The position numbers and the translations under genes were made by a program. DNA of 64,000 nucleotides from Punica granatum (taxonomy: Eukaryota; Streptophyta; Magnoliopsida; Myrtales; Lythraceae): positions 44,504,937 to 44,568,936 of the forward strand of contig NC_045128.1 of assembly GCF_007655135.1 (NCBI RefSeq). Reading direction: 5' to 3'. A model generated the notes under the pieces. That model saw nothing but the letters and a program-made list of their open reading frames with translations. It ran no database searches and was not told where the DNA came from. This document shows positions 50,914 to 63,999 of this stretch, piece by piece. Positions within the stretch are counted from its first letter, which is position 1. The number at the start of each line of letters is the position of its first letter.

Positions 50914-52107
50914 TCATCCACGAAAACAGGATCTTGACTTCTCTGTATCGTTGTCCGACAGTGAAGTCATAGTCAGATAATACAGCATTCCAAGGGTGAC
51001 GCTGACTATGGACAGGGCAGCTCCTCCAGCAAAGATTCCAAGTTTTACGACATAGCAGTAGTAGTTCCCAAAGTCGGTGCTATTCTCACCGTGTCTCTCA
51101 TTCATGGCAGCTGCTGTCAGCAGCAAGAAAAATGCTACAGCAAATGTGAACCTGCATTACATTAGAGCGCATTATGAATGTTTTACTTCAGTATAAGCTT
51201 AAAAGATATTGGATAAACATGAACATGGCGATGCACAACAATAACATGACAGTTAGGAGCTGCAGTAACTGGATAGGGAAATGATGAAACCAAGATTGAT
51301 AGAACAAGGAAGCTCCCAGGGGCTCATGGGAGTTTTCCAATCCAAATTACAAAAATAAACCGTCTCGTAAAGTCAAAAGAGAGGACATACAACAACATGA
51401 TGTTACAGAAGCATTTTGCCCTTGTTGTAATTCAGGTCGTCTAATTAGTCGCATCGCATTGAAAATTTTGGTGGAATAGGCATCCATTCAGATTAAGTGT
51501 CGCTACTTATTTGCTGTTTCCCAGGAACCGGCCAACCAACCTACTGCTATTGTCCAACTAGAGCTGGAGAGATGAGGGCTCTTGTTGCAGCAAGTACACC
51601 CAGTTCCCAGATTAATAATTATCTGAGCTATCACGAGAGCCATTGCAGCTGTTAAACCGAGAGCTAGAGCAGGACTTTGGGGACGAGCACATTGTGTAGG
51701 CGCTATCAACTGCACTGTGGAACCCTGTGCATTGGAGAGGTTGGGTGTCATTTGATTGTAAGGAAGGCAAGTCATACTTATCAATAGGTGAGACTTATCG
51801 ACCACAGAAGAAACAGATATCAGAAAGGAGGAGCAGTGTTTCAAAATGCAAGAACAGAAATGTGAAATTCAGAGAGCTTAGAGCATGAAGTCTGATCAAT
51901 GCCGAAGGGATAACATTTGGAGTGGCAGAGGATGAACCCTCCCATGGTCGGTATTAACAAAAGAACAGCAAGTGTTCAACAGTTTTGCTTGAAACCAGTT
52001 AGCAAAGTGGATAGTACTTTGATCCGGGTGGCCTCGGCAGCGAAACCTGTGGCAGTAAAAAAGAGCCAAAAACCACCACAACAAACGAGCAGAGAGTTTC
52101 TCTCCAG
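50914..52107 (-). CDS. DUF1218 (MWL-like) membrane protein, no AUG start visible
   Basis: Three minus-strand exons (52107-52018, 51724-51507, 51151-50914) join in phase to 181 codons, the size of this family. Exon 1 encodes a hydrophobic segment (RNSLLVCCGGFWLFFTATGF) ending AAEATRIK. Exon 2 has APTQCARPQSPALALGL and IAQIIINLGTGCTCC, then WTIA. Exon 3 has FTFAVAFFLLLTAA, FGNYYCYVVKLGIFAGGAAL and LGMLYYL. Four membrane spans and conserved cysteines fit DUF1218 proteins, some of which affect cell-wall lignin. The frame has no ATG before an upstream in-frame TAA; the best start is a CTG at 52107-52105 (gagCTGG). The exon 2 donor (AA|gtagcg) is weak and adds five residues (ETANK) that I do not recall in relatives. 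It could be a CUG-initiated gene, a gene with an unseen 5' exon, or a young pseudogene. Confidence 0.72.
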
Positions 52108-53626
52108 CTCTTTTTTTAATATATTTATTTTGGGGTCAGAAACAGGAATTTAACAGCAGTCGGGGGGAAAACCTCGTTACAGAAAACGTCGAGTTGGTCT
52201 TTGGGAACTTATTTATTTATTTCTTCTTTTGATAGATTAGGGCAAGCATTCTTCAACTCTGAAAAAGGGACAAAATCTGGCCCAAAAAAGAAAAAAGAAA
52301 AGGAAAAGGGACAAAAAAGGAGTATGAGGACATGAAGAAACGTATTTAATTCTTAATGCTTACCACTGTAATTAATCGAGTCTAAACAATCATTGAACTA
52401 CTTTGCCTGGAAAAAAAAAAAAAGAAATCAAACCATTCTTCCCACCGTTCGTCTTTTGAGAAGAATATTTTTCATGTCATAATTAATGGAGTCGTATTCC
52501 ATCGAGCTACATTTGCTTTTTGTATTTTGATGTAACCAAAGTGAGGAGACAATGTTGTTGGTGCGAAGCATGACATGGGGACGGCGGGGTTTGGTAGTTC
52601 AGATCACATACCACGCCCCCAAGATATTCGCATCTTTCCTGGAATTTGTTTCTTTGGTGTTGTAAATTAGGAAAAGGAGACGTCCACGAGGAGTCTACTA
52701 TGTGGAAAAGGATGAGCCCCTCTCTAATATTGATCAAGTAATTACTACGAGTAGAGTGTTTTTTTTTTTTTGCCTTCACTACAAGTAGTGTTAGTGTTAG
52801 TGTTAGTTTTGATATTTTACCATGGAGGATTTTGGAATTAGCAAACTTAGTGGAAATGTTTGAATGAATTATCTAGATATCTGTATCTATATATCTATAT
52901 ATAAAAGGAAGGACGGGTATTCGAATTACTCGATTGAATTGGTCTTTTGAGTTTTTTTAATTTTAATTGAATTACTATAAATTAGAAAAATATTCGAATT
53001 GCAATTTTCAAGATATGAAATCTATGGAATATATATTTATATTATACATAAGGAAATAATATACATATGTATATACCTTATGCCTTTTGCCGTTCAAGAT
53101 ATATATATATGGATTTATCTTATATTTTAGATCGTACATATATAAATGGTAAGAAAATTAGGATAAAATATATAGTAGTGTATGCATATATTTCTATTAC
53201 ATTATGTAAATATCATTACAGCATTTTAAATATTATGTTTACTTTTATTATTGGATTATCTCTTTTCAATGGACTACTTATATATATATGTGTGTGTTTT
53301 ATGTTGCTCAAATTTTTTGACAAGTAACAATCTATTAGGTTTTTAAGTTTCCCAACGCTCGCTGGAGATTCATATATATATATATATATATATATAAGTA
53401 AGGATATGGTGAGCTCGGTCAGATGATTTCAGAAGGTTTGGTTTGAAAATTGATATTTCTCGATTTTTTTAGTTTCTTTTTAATTTTTTTTTAATTTTAA
53501 AAGATATTTTATGCTACAATGATGATTAAACATATATATATTTTTATTTTTCTAATGAGATATTATTAGTTACAAATATCTAATAAATAACTTTTAAATT
53601 TTTAAAATTCAAAAATGATTTTGAGT
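52108..53626. other. AT-rich intergenic region, no gene seen
   Basis: TA-rich tracts occur at 52890-53110 and 53370-53396. No exon, RNA gene or element end was recognised. Confidence 0.45.
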
Positions 53627-53631
53627 ATATC

Positions 53632-54068
53632 TGTTGAGGAGTAAAAAATGGGCCTAAGCCCGTATAAGCCCAATGGAAATTTAATATGGTATCAGAGCGG
53701 GTTATGTTTCCGCATGCCTACGCGCGTATGCGCATGGACTCACATCACGCCAGGCCCAGTATGTCCGAGTGCAGCCAAGAGTGCACCTCGTGTTAGTGTC
53801 CCCCCTCACCCGAGCACGGAAGATGAGCCCGGCTCGAGCTCAATTGTTGAGGGCGGGTATTTAAGGGCACCTGACAACGTGTAGGCAGAAATAGACCACA
53901 CATTGCACGTGAGGGCGGGTGTTGAGGAGTAAAATGGGATAAATCCCACATCGGAAAAGAAAAGGAAAATCCATGGGTTAATATATGGCTTGGGTACCAC
54001 CACTTATCAGCTTGAGCTTTTAAGTGGATATGGGCCTAAGCCCGTATAAGCTCAATGGAAATTTAATA
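53632..54068 (+). mobile_element. Miniature LTR retroelement (TRIM-like), complete but with unequal LTRs
   Basis: The 5' LTR is 53632-53686 (55 bp) and the 3' LTR 53920-54068 (149 bp). Both start tgttgaggagtaaaa and end caatggaaatttaata. The primer-binding site tggtatcagagc, complementary to initiator tRNA-Met, follows the 5' LTR at once (53687). A purine tract gagggcggg precedes the 3' LTR. The element is flanked by the 5-bp duplication atatc (53627-53631 and 54069-54073). The 233-bp interior codes for no gag or pol. The 5' LTR lacks 94 bp found in the 3' LTR, with atggg at both deletion edges. Confidence 0.85.
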
Positions 54069-54306
54069 ATATCTAATTTTAATATTGAATATTAAAAAAA
54101 TATAATAGAAAAATTGATATTTTTTCTAATTTTGTATGAATAGATAATAATTAATAAATCACCAAATTTGTATTTAAAAATTAAATGAATATTTTTTAAT
54201 AATTATCGATATAATAGAATATTTTTGAAATTTTTTAAGAAAATTTTATAATATTTGTAATATTTAATAATCTTGAATTAGATGAAAGTTAATATCAACG
54301 TCTGTC

Positions 54307-54309
<3 letters not shown>

Positions 54310-54363
<54 letters not shown>
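54310..54363. repeat. (AAT)n microsatellite, about 17 units
   Basis: Uninterrupted aataat repeats in AT-rich DNA. Confidence 0.95.
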
Positions 54364-54365
<2 letters not shown>

Positions 54366-57000
54366 AGAATATTTTCTTCTTAAAATATCTTCAAATTTTC
54401 TTTTTTTGATCTTTTTATCCTTTATTATCACTAACAATTTGTGGGTCATTGATCTCTTTTAAGATAGAATATCTTAAATAATCAAATCTATATGTTTATT
54501 GTAATCTAAGTGCTTAAACGGTTTGAATGTCAAAATATTTATACTAAATAGTTGGACGATTCAATCAAATCTAAACGTCCAAAGTACATTTTTAAGTTAA
54601 AAATTGTTGGATGACAAATAATTGGATTTTATTTGAGGTCCATTTACTCTAAAATTTACCATTTAAATGAAGATTAATGATGGAATCATTAGTGTGATAT
54701 TGACGTCGATGTTGACTCTATATCTTTATATGTTTATATATATATATATATACACCCACAATATACTGACTCTTTTCTTAAATTTATCATATGGTTTAAA
54801 AATTATTAAAAAGGCCCATGATTTACATGTTGATCCAAATCTGTCATGACTTTAATTTGTTTATTAATTTTTAACGGTGTTGCTGATGTGGAATGTAAGT
54901 GGACTCATTTTTGCCACTGTGGCTCTTTGCCCGGGATATGATTTAAGAAAAAAAATTAAAATCATGAGATCAATTTGAGAAAAAAATTAAAATCATGGGA
55001 TATGTTTGAGGCCCACTTACGTTTTATTGATTAACAAATTGACGTTGTGATAGATCTGGAATAAGATGTAAACTATAGGAAATTTTGGGTAATTTTTAAA
55101 GTGTGAGATAGATTTGAAAAAAAAAGGGTAAAATAATGTGATATATGATGTAAAAATCCTTTTTTTTTTGCAAATTTTTTTTTGGTGAACTTTTTCTTTG
55201 GTTGAAAATTATGATTTATACAATATATAATAAAAATTGACAAAAAGGGGGAAAAATCACGTTCTATCTCGTGCAACACACAAGTCCACGACTAGGTACT
55301 TAATAAAGCGTGTTTCTGATTTTAATCAAGAGATTCTAAATTCAATACTTGTAGTGGAACTACTTGTGTCTTTATTAGTTATTATGATTTTTATTTATTT
55401 TATTATGCTCATTAACGTCTCTTATAATTGAAAAATATATATTTAATAATGTACTATTTCACTAATAATACATGGACAAGTCGAATTTCCCGTACTATTT
55501 GATTTGCTGACGTAATAATATTTTAAAAAAGGGGTTGTGTGTGTAGTTTGGATCACCACTTGTGGCTGCGCTTGGTTCATCCCTCACAAGACCATCTGCC
55601 GTGTTCGAAGACTTCCCCATATAGTTTTGACAAATACGCACCCCTCCTTTTAAATAGGCCATTTACCACCCCTACTTTTATTGACATGGTAGGTGATTCA
55701 GCAAAATACGGGCCCTTAAGCCGATGAGGCACATATTATTTCTTTGAAAAAATAGATTAATTATATAAAAAAATTTTAAAAGTAAAAATTATAAAAAGAC
55801 AAATAAGATAGCAACAGATTTGAGTAGGAGAAATGGGGGTTTACGTCGGTTGCCAGCAACCCCACCTCTCATCCTCAAATCGAGGTCGACTGAGACCTGG
55901 ATATTGGTAATATACCTTTTAAATTTTTAGGACTTACACATTACCTTGTTTATAAATCATTAGTAATCCAATTTATCATGATAATTCATATTACAATCTG
56001 TCAGCACTCCATTTTGACTCACTAGTTCATACAATGTGCATCAACAACAATTCGGACCATGACTTGAGCATCGATACAAAGGAGGGCTCGACAGGGTAGT
56101 AAATTGCTATTCATCCTCAAGTCAATAGGGACAAGCAGATGATTCAAGCACATGATAGAAGAATTTCCAAAATCATCCAGTGACCTACAGAGCAAACAGA
56201 AAGCCCAAACAACTTCCAAACCAGCTTTTTCAGAATACAACACGTACAGTGCTATTTTTTGCTGGTTCGCTTGACCATCAGAAGATAGTTAATATTGGAC
56301 TCCAAAAATCCCTCGCGGTGCCAAACAGACGAAAAATGTCTTCAAATGCATTTTGCAGATCATCTGTTTTATACAGAGCAATTTTCTAAATACAGACACC
56401 TTTTCAGTGAAAGTCCAAAAACGCTGGTTCATCAGAAAAAAGTTAGTGCCTGATGTCAGATGCAGTAATACTCCGCAATTCTACAGATCATCAGCATTAC
56501 TTCATATTGCTTCTTGGAAGTGACACAGACTCATTGAATGACTTCTGAGTGACAGAAGTAGCATACCTTTTAACGGAAATGCACAACCGGAGACTGGTCT
56601 TACGAAATATCGACAAACGAAGTTAGTTATGCATTGCCCTGAAAACTACAGCGGACAGACGCAGTTGGGCAAATCAGACTGCAGAATCCCTTTCAGTTTC
56701 CCGAATGACCTCGGAAGAACAGAAAAGACTGTTTTTAACGGAAATTCATAACCGGAGGTCATTTTGGCGGAAACTTGACATTAAATGATTGGCCAACACA
56801 GTGCTACTCATCCCAAGGCTCAGTGTGAAATCCTTAGACATAACTGCACAATCCATCTAGGCCCTCGAACAATGTTTTAGGGTTTTAGATGCAGTTTTTC
56901 AATCTTTCGAGGTCTGTTCACAATGAACAGAGATTGCAGCGATCTCCGGCTCGCCCAAGCAACTCAGAAAGCATTCTGAGAAATCCGGCTTCGGACCTCT
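54364..57000. other. Intergenic, with a probable fold-back remnant
   Basis: 54760-55130 contains inverted, partly matching tracts around 'tgctgatgtgg' and 'aaaatcatg(a/g)ga', perhaps an old fold-back element. 55130-57000 has no recognised gene. Confidence 0.35.
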
Positions 57001-60000
57001 GGGACGTCTCAGGCTTCACATTGGCAATACTAGCTTATTGGTCAATTATTTGGTTTGATTGACAATGCACGTCAAAATGACCAAAACGAAATGCAGACAT
57101 GATATGCGCATTCAGAAACGGCTAACTTTGCTTTGATTGCCTGAAATGAGAAAAATCGGCTTTCGAGCTTAAAAACCACAGGAGCATTCTTTTGGGCAAA
57201 ATGGATGATTTTGGACTCATTTGAATCGTTTTCGCTCGCACAATGACAATTCGACGTTCGTTTGAGCTACGAACCTTGAACACGCGATCAATCGAGACCC
57301 GAACTTCGTCCCGACCTTCCCTCAAGACTCGTGGGACCCACGGGCTGCCCAAGGGCAGCCACCCCTTGCCCAATGCCGCCCCATCTCCTTAGCTTCTTCT
57401 CCATGCCAACTTGCCTTATTCTTCTCCAAAAGATCAAGCCCACAATTCCATTCTAACACTCCATCTTCAACAATACTCCTATATCTTCTCCATTAATGAA
57501 ATGGATGAGGATTGAGCTTGATATTTCCCTAATCTAGCTGCCCAAGCCTTAATCAAGAGGCTAATTGCACTTTGTCTCACTTAATTGTATTTAAACTTTG
57601 CCTATATATTGCATTATTGTCATTAACTCAATCATTCACTTCTAAGCATCATCTCTATAGCATTCTCACTCTAAAAAAATGCTCTCAACTCTCCCATAGC
57701 TCAAGCAAACCGTAGCAAGCAAGAACTCAGCAAAAACCAAGCAAAACTCTCAAGAACTTAAGTTTGAATCATGGTGTTTATCATCCGGACTTCAATTCAA
57801 ACTTGATCAAACTTCATATCCCACATGTTTTGACCCCCTCAGTCCATTTCCGAGCTTAGATTTTAAGTTTGAAGCCTGTAAACCATAGAACAAGCCCATT
57901 ACAGAACCGAGACAGTTTTTGCTCTAGTCGGGTTGGTTTTTCCATCCCGGGTTTCGAGGTCTTCCGGGTCACTTTGAACTACCAAAACTCATCAACCACC
58001 TCCATATATGACCTAGGGGTGTCTAGGAGTCGAGAGATCCCGAAACAACTCGCTGGTTTTGACCCAGCAAGAAGAAACAACCCGATTGCCCAGTCGGGTT
58101 GAATTTTCTGGCTCACTTGCGGTTTTCCTTGCAGATCGGGTCGACCCGAGATTGTTTTCTTCGAGCGACTACCACGGTCACCTCTGGGGGTCTCTTAGGA
58201 GTCGGGATCCACTGACCTTGTAACAAAATTCCATCGGGAGCCACTGTGGTGACGTCTGACCCGATAACTACTTGTCGGATCTGTTCCTGGACGTGCTATG
58301 TTTTTCGTAATCTTTGCAGGGTTATACGGGTCAACCCGACAACTCTGGAACCAAACGACCACCACCACCACCTAGGGGGGTCCCTTGACTGTCTAGAATC
58401 GCAGTGAACCGGCCAGAAAACTAGTCGAAACGACCCGAACCGGCTTGTTCCTTGCCGGGTGCCAGTCGGGTATGTCCAGTGCCCCAGTCGGGTCTGTTGC
58501 CTCCATTCGGGTATGTTCAACGACAAAAAACCCAAAATCGACTCACCAACGGTTCAATCCGACTTTTGACGATCCCATCCCGCATCCCGGGACTAGGTAT
58601 AACTATTCTCGACTTAGAGGAGTTAGGACTTTTACATTTTAGTGGTGTTTATGGAGTTATAAGGTATAACTATTCTCAAGCATGATTTACTTGCAAGATT
58701 TTATTTTTATGTAATTTTCGTATTATATCATGCACGTTTATCATCGTATAACGTGTTAGCATGTCGAAAAATGTTTAAATCGGAGTCGAGGAAACCATCC
58801 TGACCCTAAAAAGCCAAGATACTTCTCGGGTTAGCCTTTTGGAGAGATAACCGAGGATTTACTTGACCTTTTCGGGTCAAGAGTGGATTCCTTGCCGCGA
58901 TTGAAGTCTTTTCCCGAGTTTTTATGTTTTTTCTACATCCATGAAGTCGGTATCGTTTTATCGATTCCCTAAATAACGTGTTTGTGCATGCTTGTATGTT
59001 TAAATGCGTTTTCCAAATCATGGCGATATCGACTTTGTTAAATACGTGTCATTTATTATATTTAACATTTGAACATGCGAGAAATTGTCGAAATCGGGTT
59101 TTAAAAACCGCTTGAAACTCGAAACGGGTTAAGGGAGATCACGGCTATCCCTAAGAAGAAAAAGTCGAGAGTTCTTTGATCTCATTTGGGTCAAGATACA
59201 GAAGATCTGTCTAGATTACTTCCGGGTAGATCGACCGGTTCTTTGGCTTTTTCGGGGCTCTTACATAACCCTGAAAGATCCAGGAAATTGGTCGACATCG
59301 GCTACAAGCTGAGGTGGCCCGCATTGCGATGTTTCCCTTTTTTGAAAACAATTTCAAGTAAAAGGCAAAATCGTCTTTTTATAAATTAGCGACATCCCTA
59401 GAATTAGCTTGACAAAAACACTACGGTATCAGGATAAGAATAGACTACCTGTTCAGGTGCAGGTTCATGTGCATAGCCTTTTCTTATCTAACTGATGAGT
59501 TTCTGTCATCCTATCGTAGACTCGGGTAACTAGAATAGTTATTTCTGTCACAAAACATGTAAAATCCTGATTAATCATTCACCGACCTAACCAAACATTA
59601 GACAATGGTTAGGTGGAACTCTAGGTTCCAAATCTAGAGTCAAAATATGAGTTTGACGAATTCAGTGAAATTTCAGTGTCACAATATAGAACAACTTTAA
59701 AACCAATCCACACATAAAAGACTTGACTACAGACACTATATCTGTCAGGTCCTTGAAATAAAGCCGAATGCAAAATGCTTTGCACACGTTTGTTTGCTTA
59801 GCATAGGACATTTGTATGCCAAAACACTCAGGGTTAATAATCTATTAACTCACGTAAACTTGGCAATGACAAACAACTTGTCTGTAATCCACATGTTGTT
59901 TGTTACTTTTCTGCTCTTATTTGTCCATGCGGATCGAGCCCGACTTATATGACGCATTGCACTTAGGGCCCAATGCCATAATCATCGATCACAGGGTCCA

Positions 60001-60656
60001 ACGCCCTATTCACTGAGAGCGCATGTTGAATTTCAATTTTCAGTGTTTCATTGAATTCACGGCGAGTTGGAGCGGAATAATAACTGAAAACGAAATGACT
60101 GAGATTCGACCATTTGTTATTTTTAATTTGTTGTATTATTTTGAGAGCACTGTAAGGATTTTACTTTGTACATTCATTATGTGAGAATCATAGTCGATGA
60201 GCGAACGGTTCGAGAGTCGAATTAATCGAATCGGTCCAATGCTTGCCTAGATAAGAGTAATCCCAAGATCTCGCGGTTCTGGTTTACGCATGCAGGTATT
60301 CAACCATAATGGTTTGATGAACTGTAAAGCAAAATAGTGAATCGATTCCCCGACATAGAGGCCTAATTCTCTCTCGGTTTCTCAATCGTCATTGGTTTAG
60401 TTCACCGAATTTTCGGTGTAAAAAATGTGTAAGCTGAGTGCAATCTAATTCACGCGGTAAATGAAATAAAACCGCAAGCCTAGCAAACTAGAGTACCGAA
60501 AAAGGCGTGCATGATATAGGCCTGCACGTAACGTGAATCCTCGAACTCGGATATTCCGGTTCCGCATAGATTAATGCCTTAGCAAAATTAGGTATACCAT
60601 TACCCCTAGACCTGGGCAACTCATCGGCCCTCGACCTTTGGGTCGTAAACAGGTAG
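57000..60656 (+). mobile_element. Possible long LTR of a Ty3/gypsy (Tat/Ogre-like) element, approximate borders
   Basis: A TATA-like tract cctatatatt (57601) is followed by an AC-rich leader-like region, then about 2.5 kb of CG-word-rich sequence with repeated 'gtcggg' (57930-58510). The stretch ends gggtcgtaaaca (to 60651). Five bases later comes tggcgactcc (60657-60666), the tRNA-Arg-type primer-binding site I associate with plant Tat/Ogre elements. No gag or pol follows, because another element sits at 60818. The left border and a second LTR were not found, so this is tentative. Confidence 0.4.
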
Positions 60657-60817
60657 TGGCGACTCCTTCTCACGCGTCCCCTAGGAAGGTAGACTCTCAC
60701 AAGCCGCGCGAATGCGGGTCCCGACGAGAGCACATTCTGGTCCGTACACCATCAAAGTTGTGATGTGCATAAGCCCCATAGGGGTGGGTTATGTGAAATT
60801 TATACTACCATAAAGAA

Positions 60818-61550
60818 GGGTTAATATGAATTTTGTCCCCTTTTCAATTTTGGTACGAACTATATTTTTGGTAAAAAAAAAAGTATGAACTTTGATTTTC
60901 TTGTCACGTTAAGTATCTGTGCCATTTTCCATCCATTTTGCTAACGTAGCGAACGGTATCATGCTACGTCAGCAAAAATAACAAAAAAATATTTAAAAAG
61001 AGAAATGCTTTGATCGAAGGAGGGGTGAGGGTCCCCGATCGGCCGCCAGCTACCGTCCCCCTCCCCTCCCTCGATTAGGGTCGTTGGTGACCCTAAAGAG
61101 AGAGAGAGAGGGGAATGGGTGTGCGGAGGGAATGGCCTGAGTTAAGGCTTCACCTGTTGGAATTGGAAAAATCCTCAAATTGGGGGTTCTCCCAATTTCA
61201 GTAGGTGGGACCTCGATTCCGGCCATAACCCCTCCAATTGGAGTCACCGTGTGACCCCAATCAGGGGGTAGTGGGCGGTGGTCGGACGGGGACCCCTCTA
61301 CCCTTTCTCATATCAAAACCTTTCTCTTTTTTTTTATTGGTATTTTTTTAAAATTTTTGCGGACGTGGCGTGACACTATTTTTTCCATGTATGCACAGTT
61401 TTCCTCCACATTAGCAAAATAAATGGAAAATGACACAAATGCTTAACGTGACAAAAAAATTAAAGTTAGTGTATTTTCTTGTCAAAAAATAAAGTTCGTG
61501 TCAAAATTGAAAAATGAGACAAAGTTTATCCTTTTTGGGTCATTAACCAT
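60818..61550. mobile_element. Long-TIR non-autonomous element (Mutator-like)
   Basis: The first ~140 bases (gggttaatatgaattttgtc... ttgtcacgttaagta ...cattttgctaa) match the reverse complement of the last ~140 at about three quarters of positions. The flanks share ataaagaa (60810-60817 and 61551-61558). The 733-bp element has a GC-rich core (61015-61310) and no transposase. Confidence 0.75.
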
Positions 61551-62122
61551 ATAAAGAAAGAAGAACCATTTTATGTAATTTTTTTCAAAATTGCACATAT
61601 TATTTACAATTCAGTTGATAGAAACCAAAAAAATGCAACTAAAATGGTAATCGATGATGATAACTATCCACTAAACCTACTCTCTTCCTCTATTTTTTCC
61701 TCCTCTCTCCTTGCTTTTCAACGTCCATGGAAACCTTCTTTTTTTCTTTTTCTTTTTTGTTTACTCCTTGGCTATGTAAATGTATAATGAGCAAATTACT
61801 GAAAAATGTATAGATGAGCAATATTAATGTTTTTTTAACTATTAAATTTATAATTACTTTGTTCTTTATCTAAATCAATCAACCTAATTAACTTCATAAC
61901 AAGATGGTATTCCTTGATACTTATTTAACTTTTAATTTTGTTATATATGAATCTGCGTATTGCGTGGGTTGCCTCTAGTACTACCTAATAATCATCCTAA
62001 ATCTCAAATGTACGGATTAGTTTATAAGACAATATCAACAAGTTGAAAAGTGAATAATTCAGAAAAAAAAAAGTTGAAAAGTGAGTATAGTATTTGTGTT
62101 TTTTGACATAATTTACTTAAAG
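61551..62122. other. AT-rich spacer, no gene seen
   Basis: Nothing recognised. Confidence 0.4.
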
Positions 62123-62863
62123 CATGGTTATTAGAATTGCGATTCGAATTGTAAAATCTTACGATTCTACGATTCAAGGGGTGTCTACTGATTCCGATTC
62201 CATGGCATGAATCGAGAAGTTAGAATCGTGACTGAATCGCGATTCGAATCGCAGAATCGTAGAATCAGATCAATTCTACGATTCTAATTTCAACTCAAAG
62301 TCATATACCCCCTCTCTCTCTTCCCCCTCATATCTCTCATTGTACAATAGTATTGCTTATCGGTTATCTTATTTTATGAAAATTTTGAAACTTGTCTCTT
62401 GACTGTAAGTGATAAGGACTTGGAAAGTCTCTTGAACTATTTCGAATTGGGTTCCGACCGATTCTTGATTGCCGTATGGTTTGAAATGATTTAGGTTGAA
62501 ATTCTTTCGACTTTTTTAGGTGCAAAGATGATTCCAATAAGGGATAGACCAAGAAAAAGTTATGGAGAAAAAGCAATTTCGACTATAGGATTTGTGACCA
62601 TGGTACTATATCAATTTTCAAGTGAGATTGTTATAGTGGGAGCGCTCTCTTTGATTTTGACGAACGAAGTAGGAAGTAGTAAGATTTTATCATTTAATGT
62701 TTACCTTTACTATTTCTGACATGGGATTTGGTGTGTGTGTGTGTATATATATGCTGTTTTTTTAATTATAGGTAGAATCTTACGAGTCACGATTCGATTC
62801 TACGATTCACGATTCCATGACCTTCGATCGATTCTAGGTCGAATTACGTTTCTGACAACCTTG
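62123..62863. mobile_element. hAT-like non-autonomous element, copy 2
   Basis: It starts catggttattagaattgcga and ends cgtttctgacaaccttg, which is the inverse of the caaggttgtcag end seen in copy 1. It is flanked by the 8-bp repeat acttaaag (62115-62122 and 62864-62871). Both terminal regions are full of cgattc/gaatcg words. It is 741 bp, about half the length of copy 1. Confidence 0.8.
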
Positions 62864-63640
62864 ACTTAAAGTATAGTAAATTATCAGAGTTTTTATAGAA
62901 AAGGAGAAATAAATAAATATATATATATATATAGACATTATACACAGTAATCTTAACCAGATTTGCCTTTCTATTCAACACATTCATTCTAATCCAGCCA
63001 TTGGGACCATCCTAATTTTCCCCACTTGTTTTTCTTTAATTTATTTAAATATGTATATATATTTATATTTTTCTTAATAGATTGCGAGTGGGATAGTTCC
63101 CCCCTGTCTTAGGTTATTTCTTTTAAAAATTTTTGCATTGATAAAATGTCTCTCCCTTCGTTTTTAGTTTTTTTTATAATATCCAACCCAAAATAATGTA
63201 ATATTTTGAGATTCAACTCAAATTAAGTAAATTTGATTTCCATGCGTTAATTAATAAATTTGAATTATCGAATTTTATTTTCCAACCAACGATTTGCTTA
63301 TTTTATCTCCCCAACAATCAACAAACATGTCTTAATAGAATTTTGAAAAAATGGGGAAGTTACTTGAAACTTTGGCGGCGGGCTGCCTGTTATTGCAAAA
63401 GCTGAGCGGGAACCTGACCACTTTCAGTTTCATTTCACTGGAATTGAAACCCAAAGGGAATGGAATTCATTTTTCCGCCAAATCACAGGAATTCGATTTA
63501 CGCAGCCTGCCTCTTGCCATTTCTGTAAGAGACAGACCGCGGGGGAAGAACGAACCGAAGAAGGAAACCAGAACCCCCAAATATCAGAACTTTCAAGAGA
63601 GAGAGAGAGCGAGCGAGTGAGAGAGCTGCTGCTTGATTGT
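62864..63640. other. Spacer and possible leader of a gene beyond the window
   Basis: A (TA)n tract is at 62915-62934, then AT-rich spacer. From about 63340 the base composition rises. A GA tract at 63596-63624 precedes an ATG cluster at 63646, as in the leader of the RSH-like gene. Confidence 0.35.
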
Positions 63641-63645
63641 GACTT

Positions 63646-63999
63646 GTGATGATGGATAGTGCAGGGTCAGCCTTCATCCATAGGAAAAGCCCCGATATTT
63701 CCCATCTCCAGACGCCGGGTCTGGAGCTCAATTGCCCCCTCTCGTACTTCATCATCTGTTCCTCAAGCTCTTGTGAAAGACCATATCCTTCTCTTCCACT
63801 TTTCTTTTCCTTTTTCGTCTCCCGACGCCATTTCCAATAGAAAATTTCCATCTTGAATCAGCTCAAACGGTGGGCAACAGTCTACGAGCTGGCCCTTCTG
63901 AGCTCGTTAAAGGATTTTTATTTTACTTGATTGTGAGGAGCTCGGTGATGGCTAAAGTAGAAGGAAAACAACGCCCAAGTAGTTTGTTTTAGGGTTTTT
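63646..63999 (+). other. Possible 5' end of a gene running out of the window
   Basis: An open frame from the ATG at 63646 reads MMMDSAGSAFIHRKSPDISH and continues 64 codons. I recognise no family, and alternative frames (for example from 63659) are equally open. It may be leader or first exon; the evidence is composition and the GA-rich leader only. Confidence 0.2.

Noticed and set aside
53648..53884. 78-codon frame inside the miniature LTR element
   Set aside because: It crosses the primer-binding site and has no gag or pol motif.
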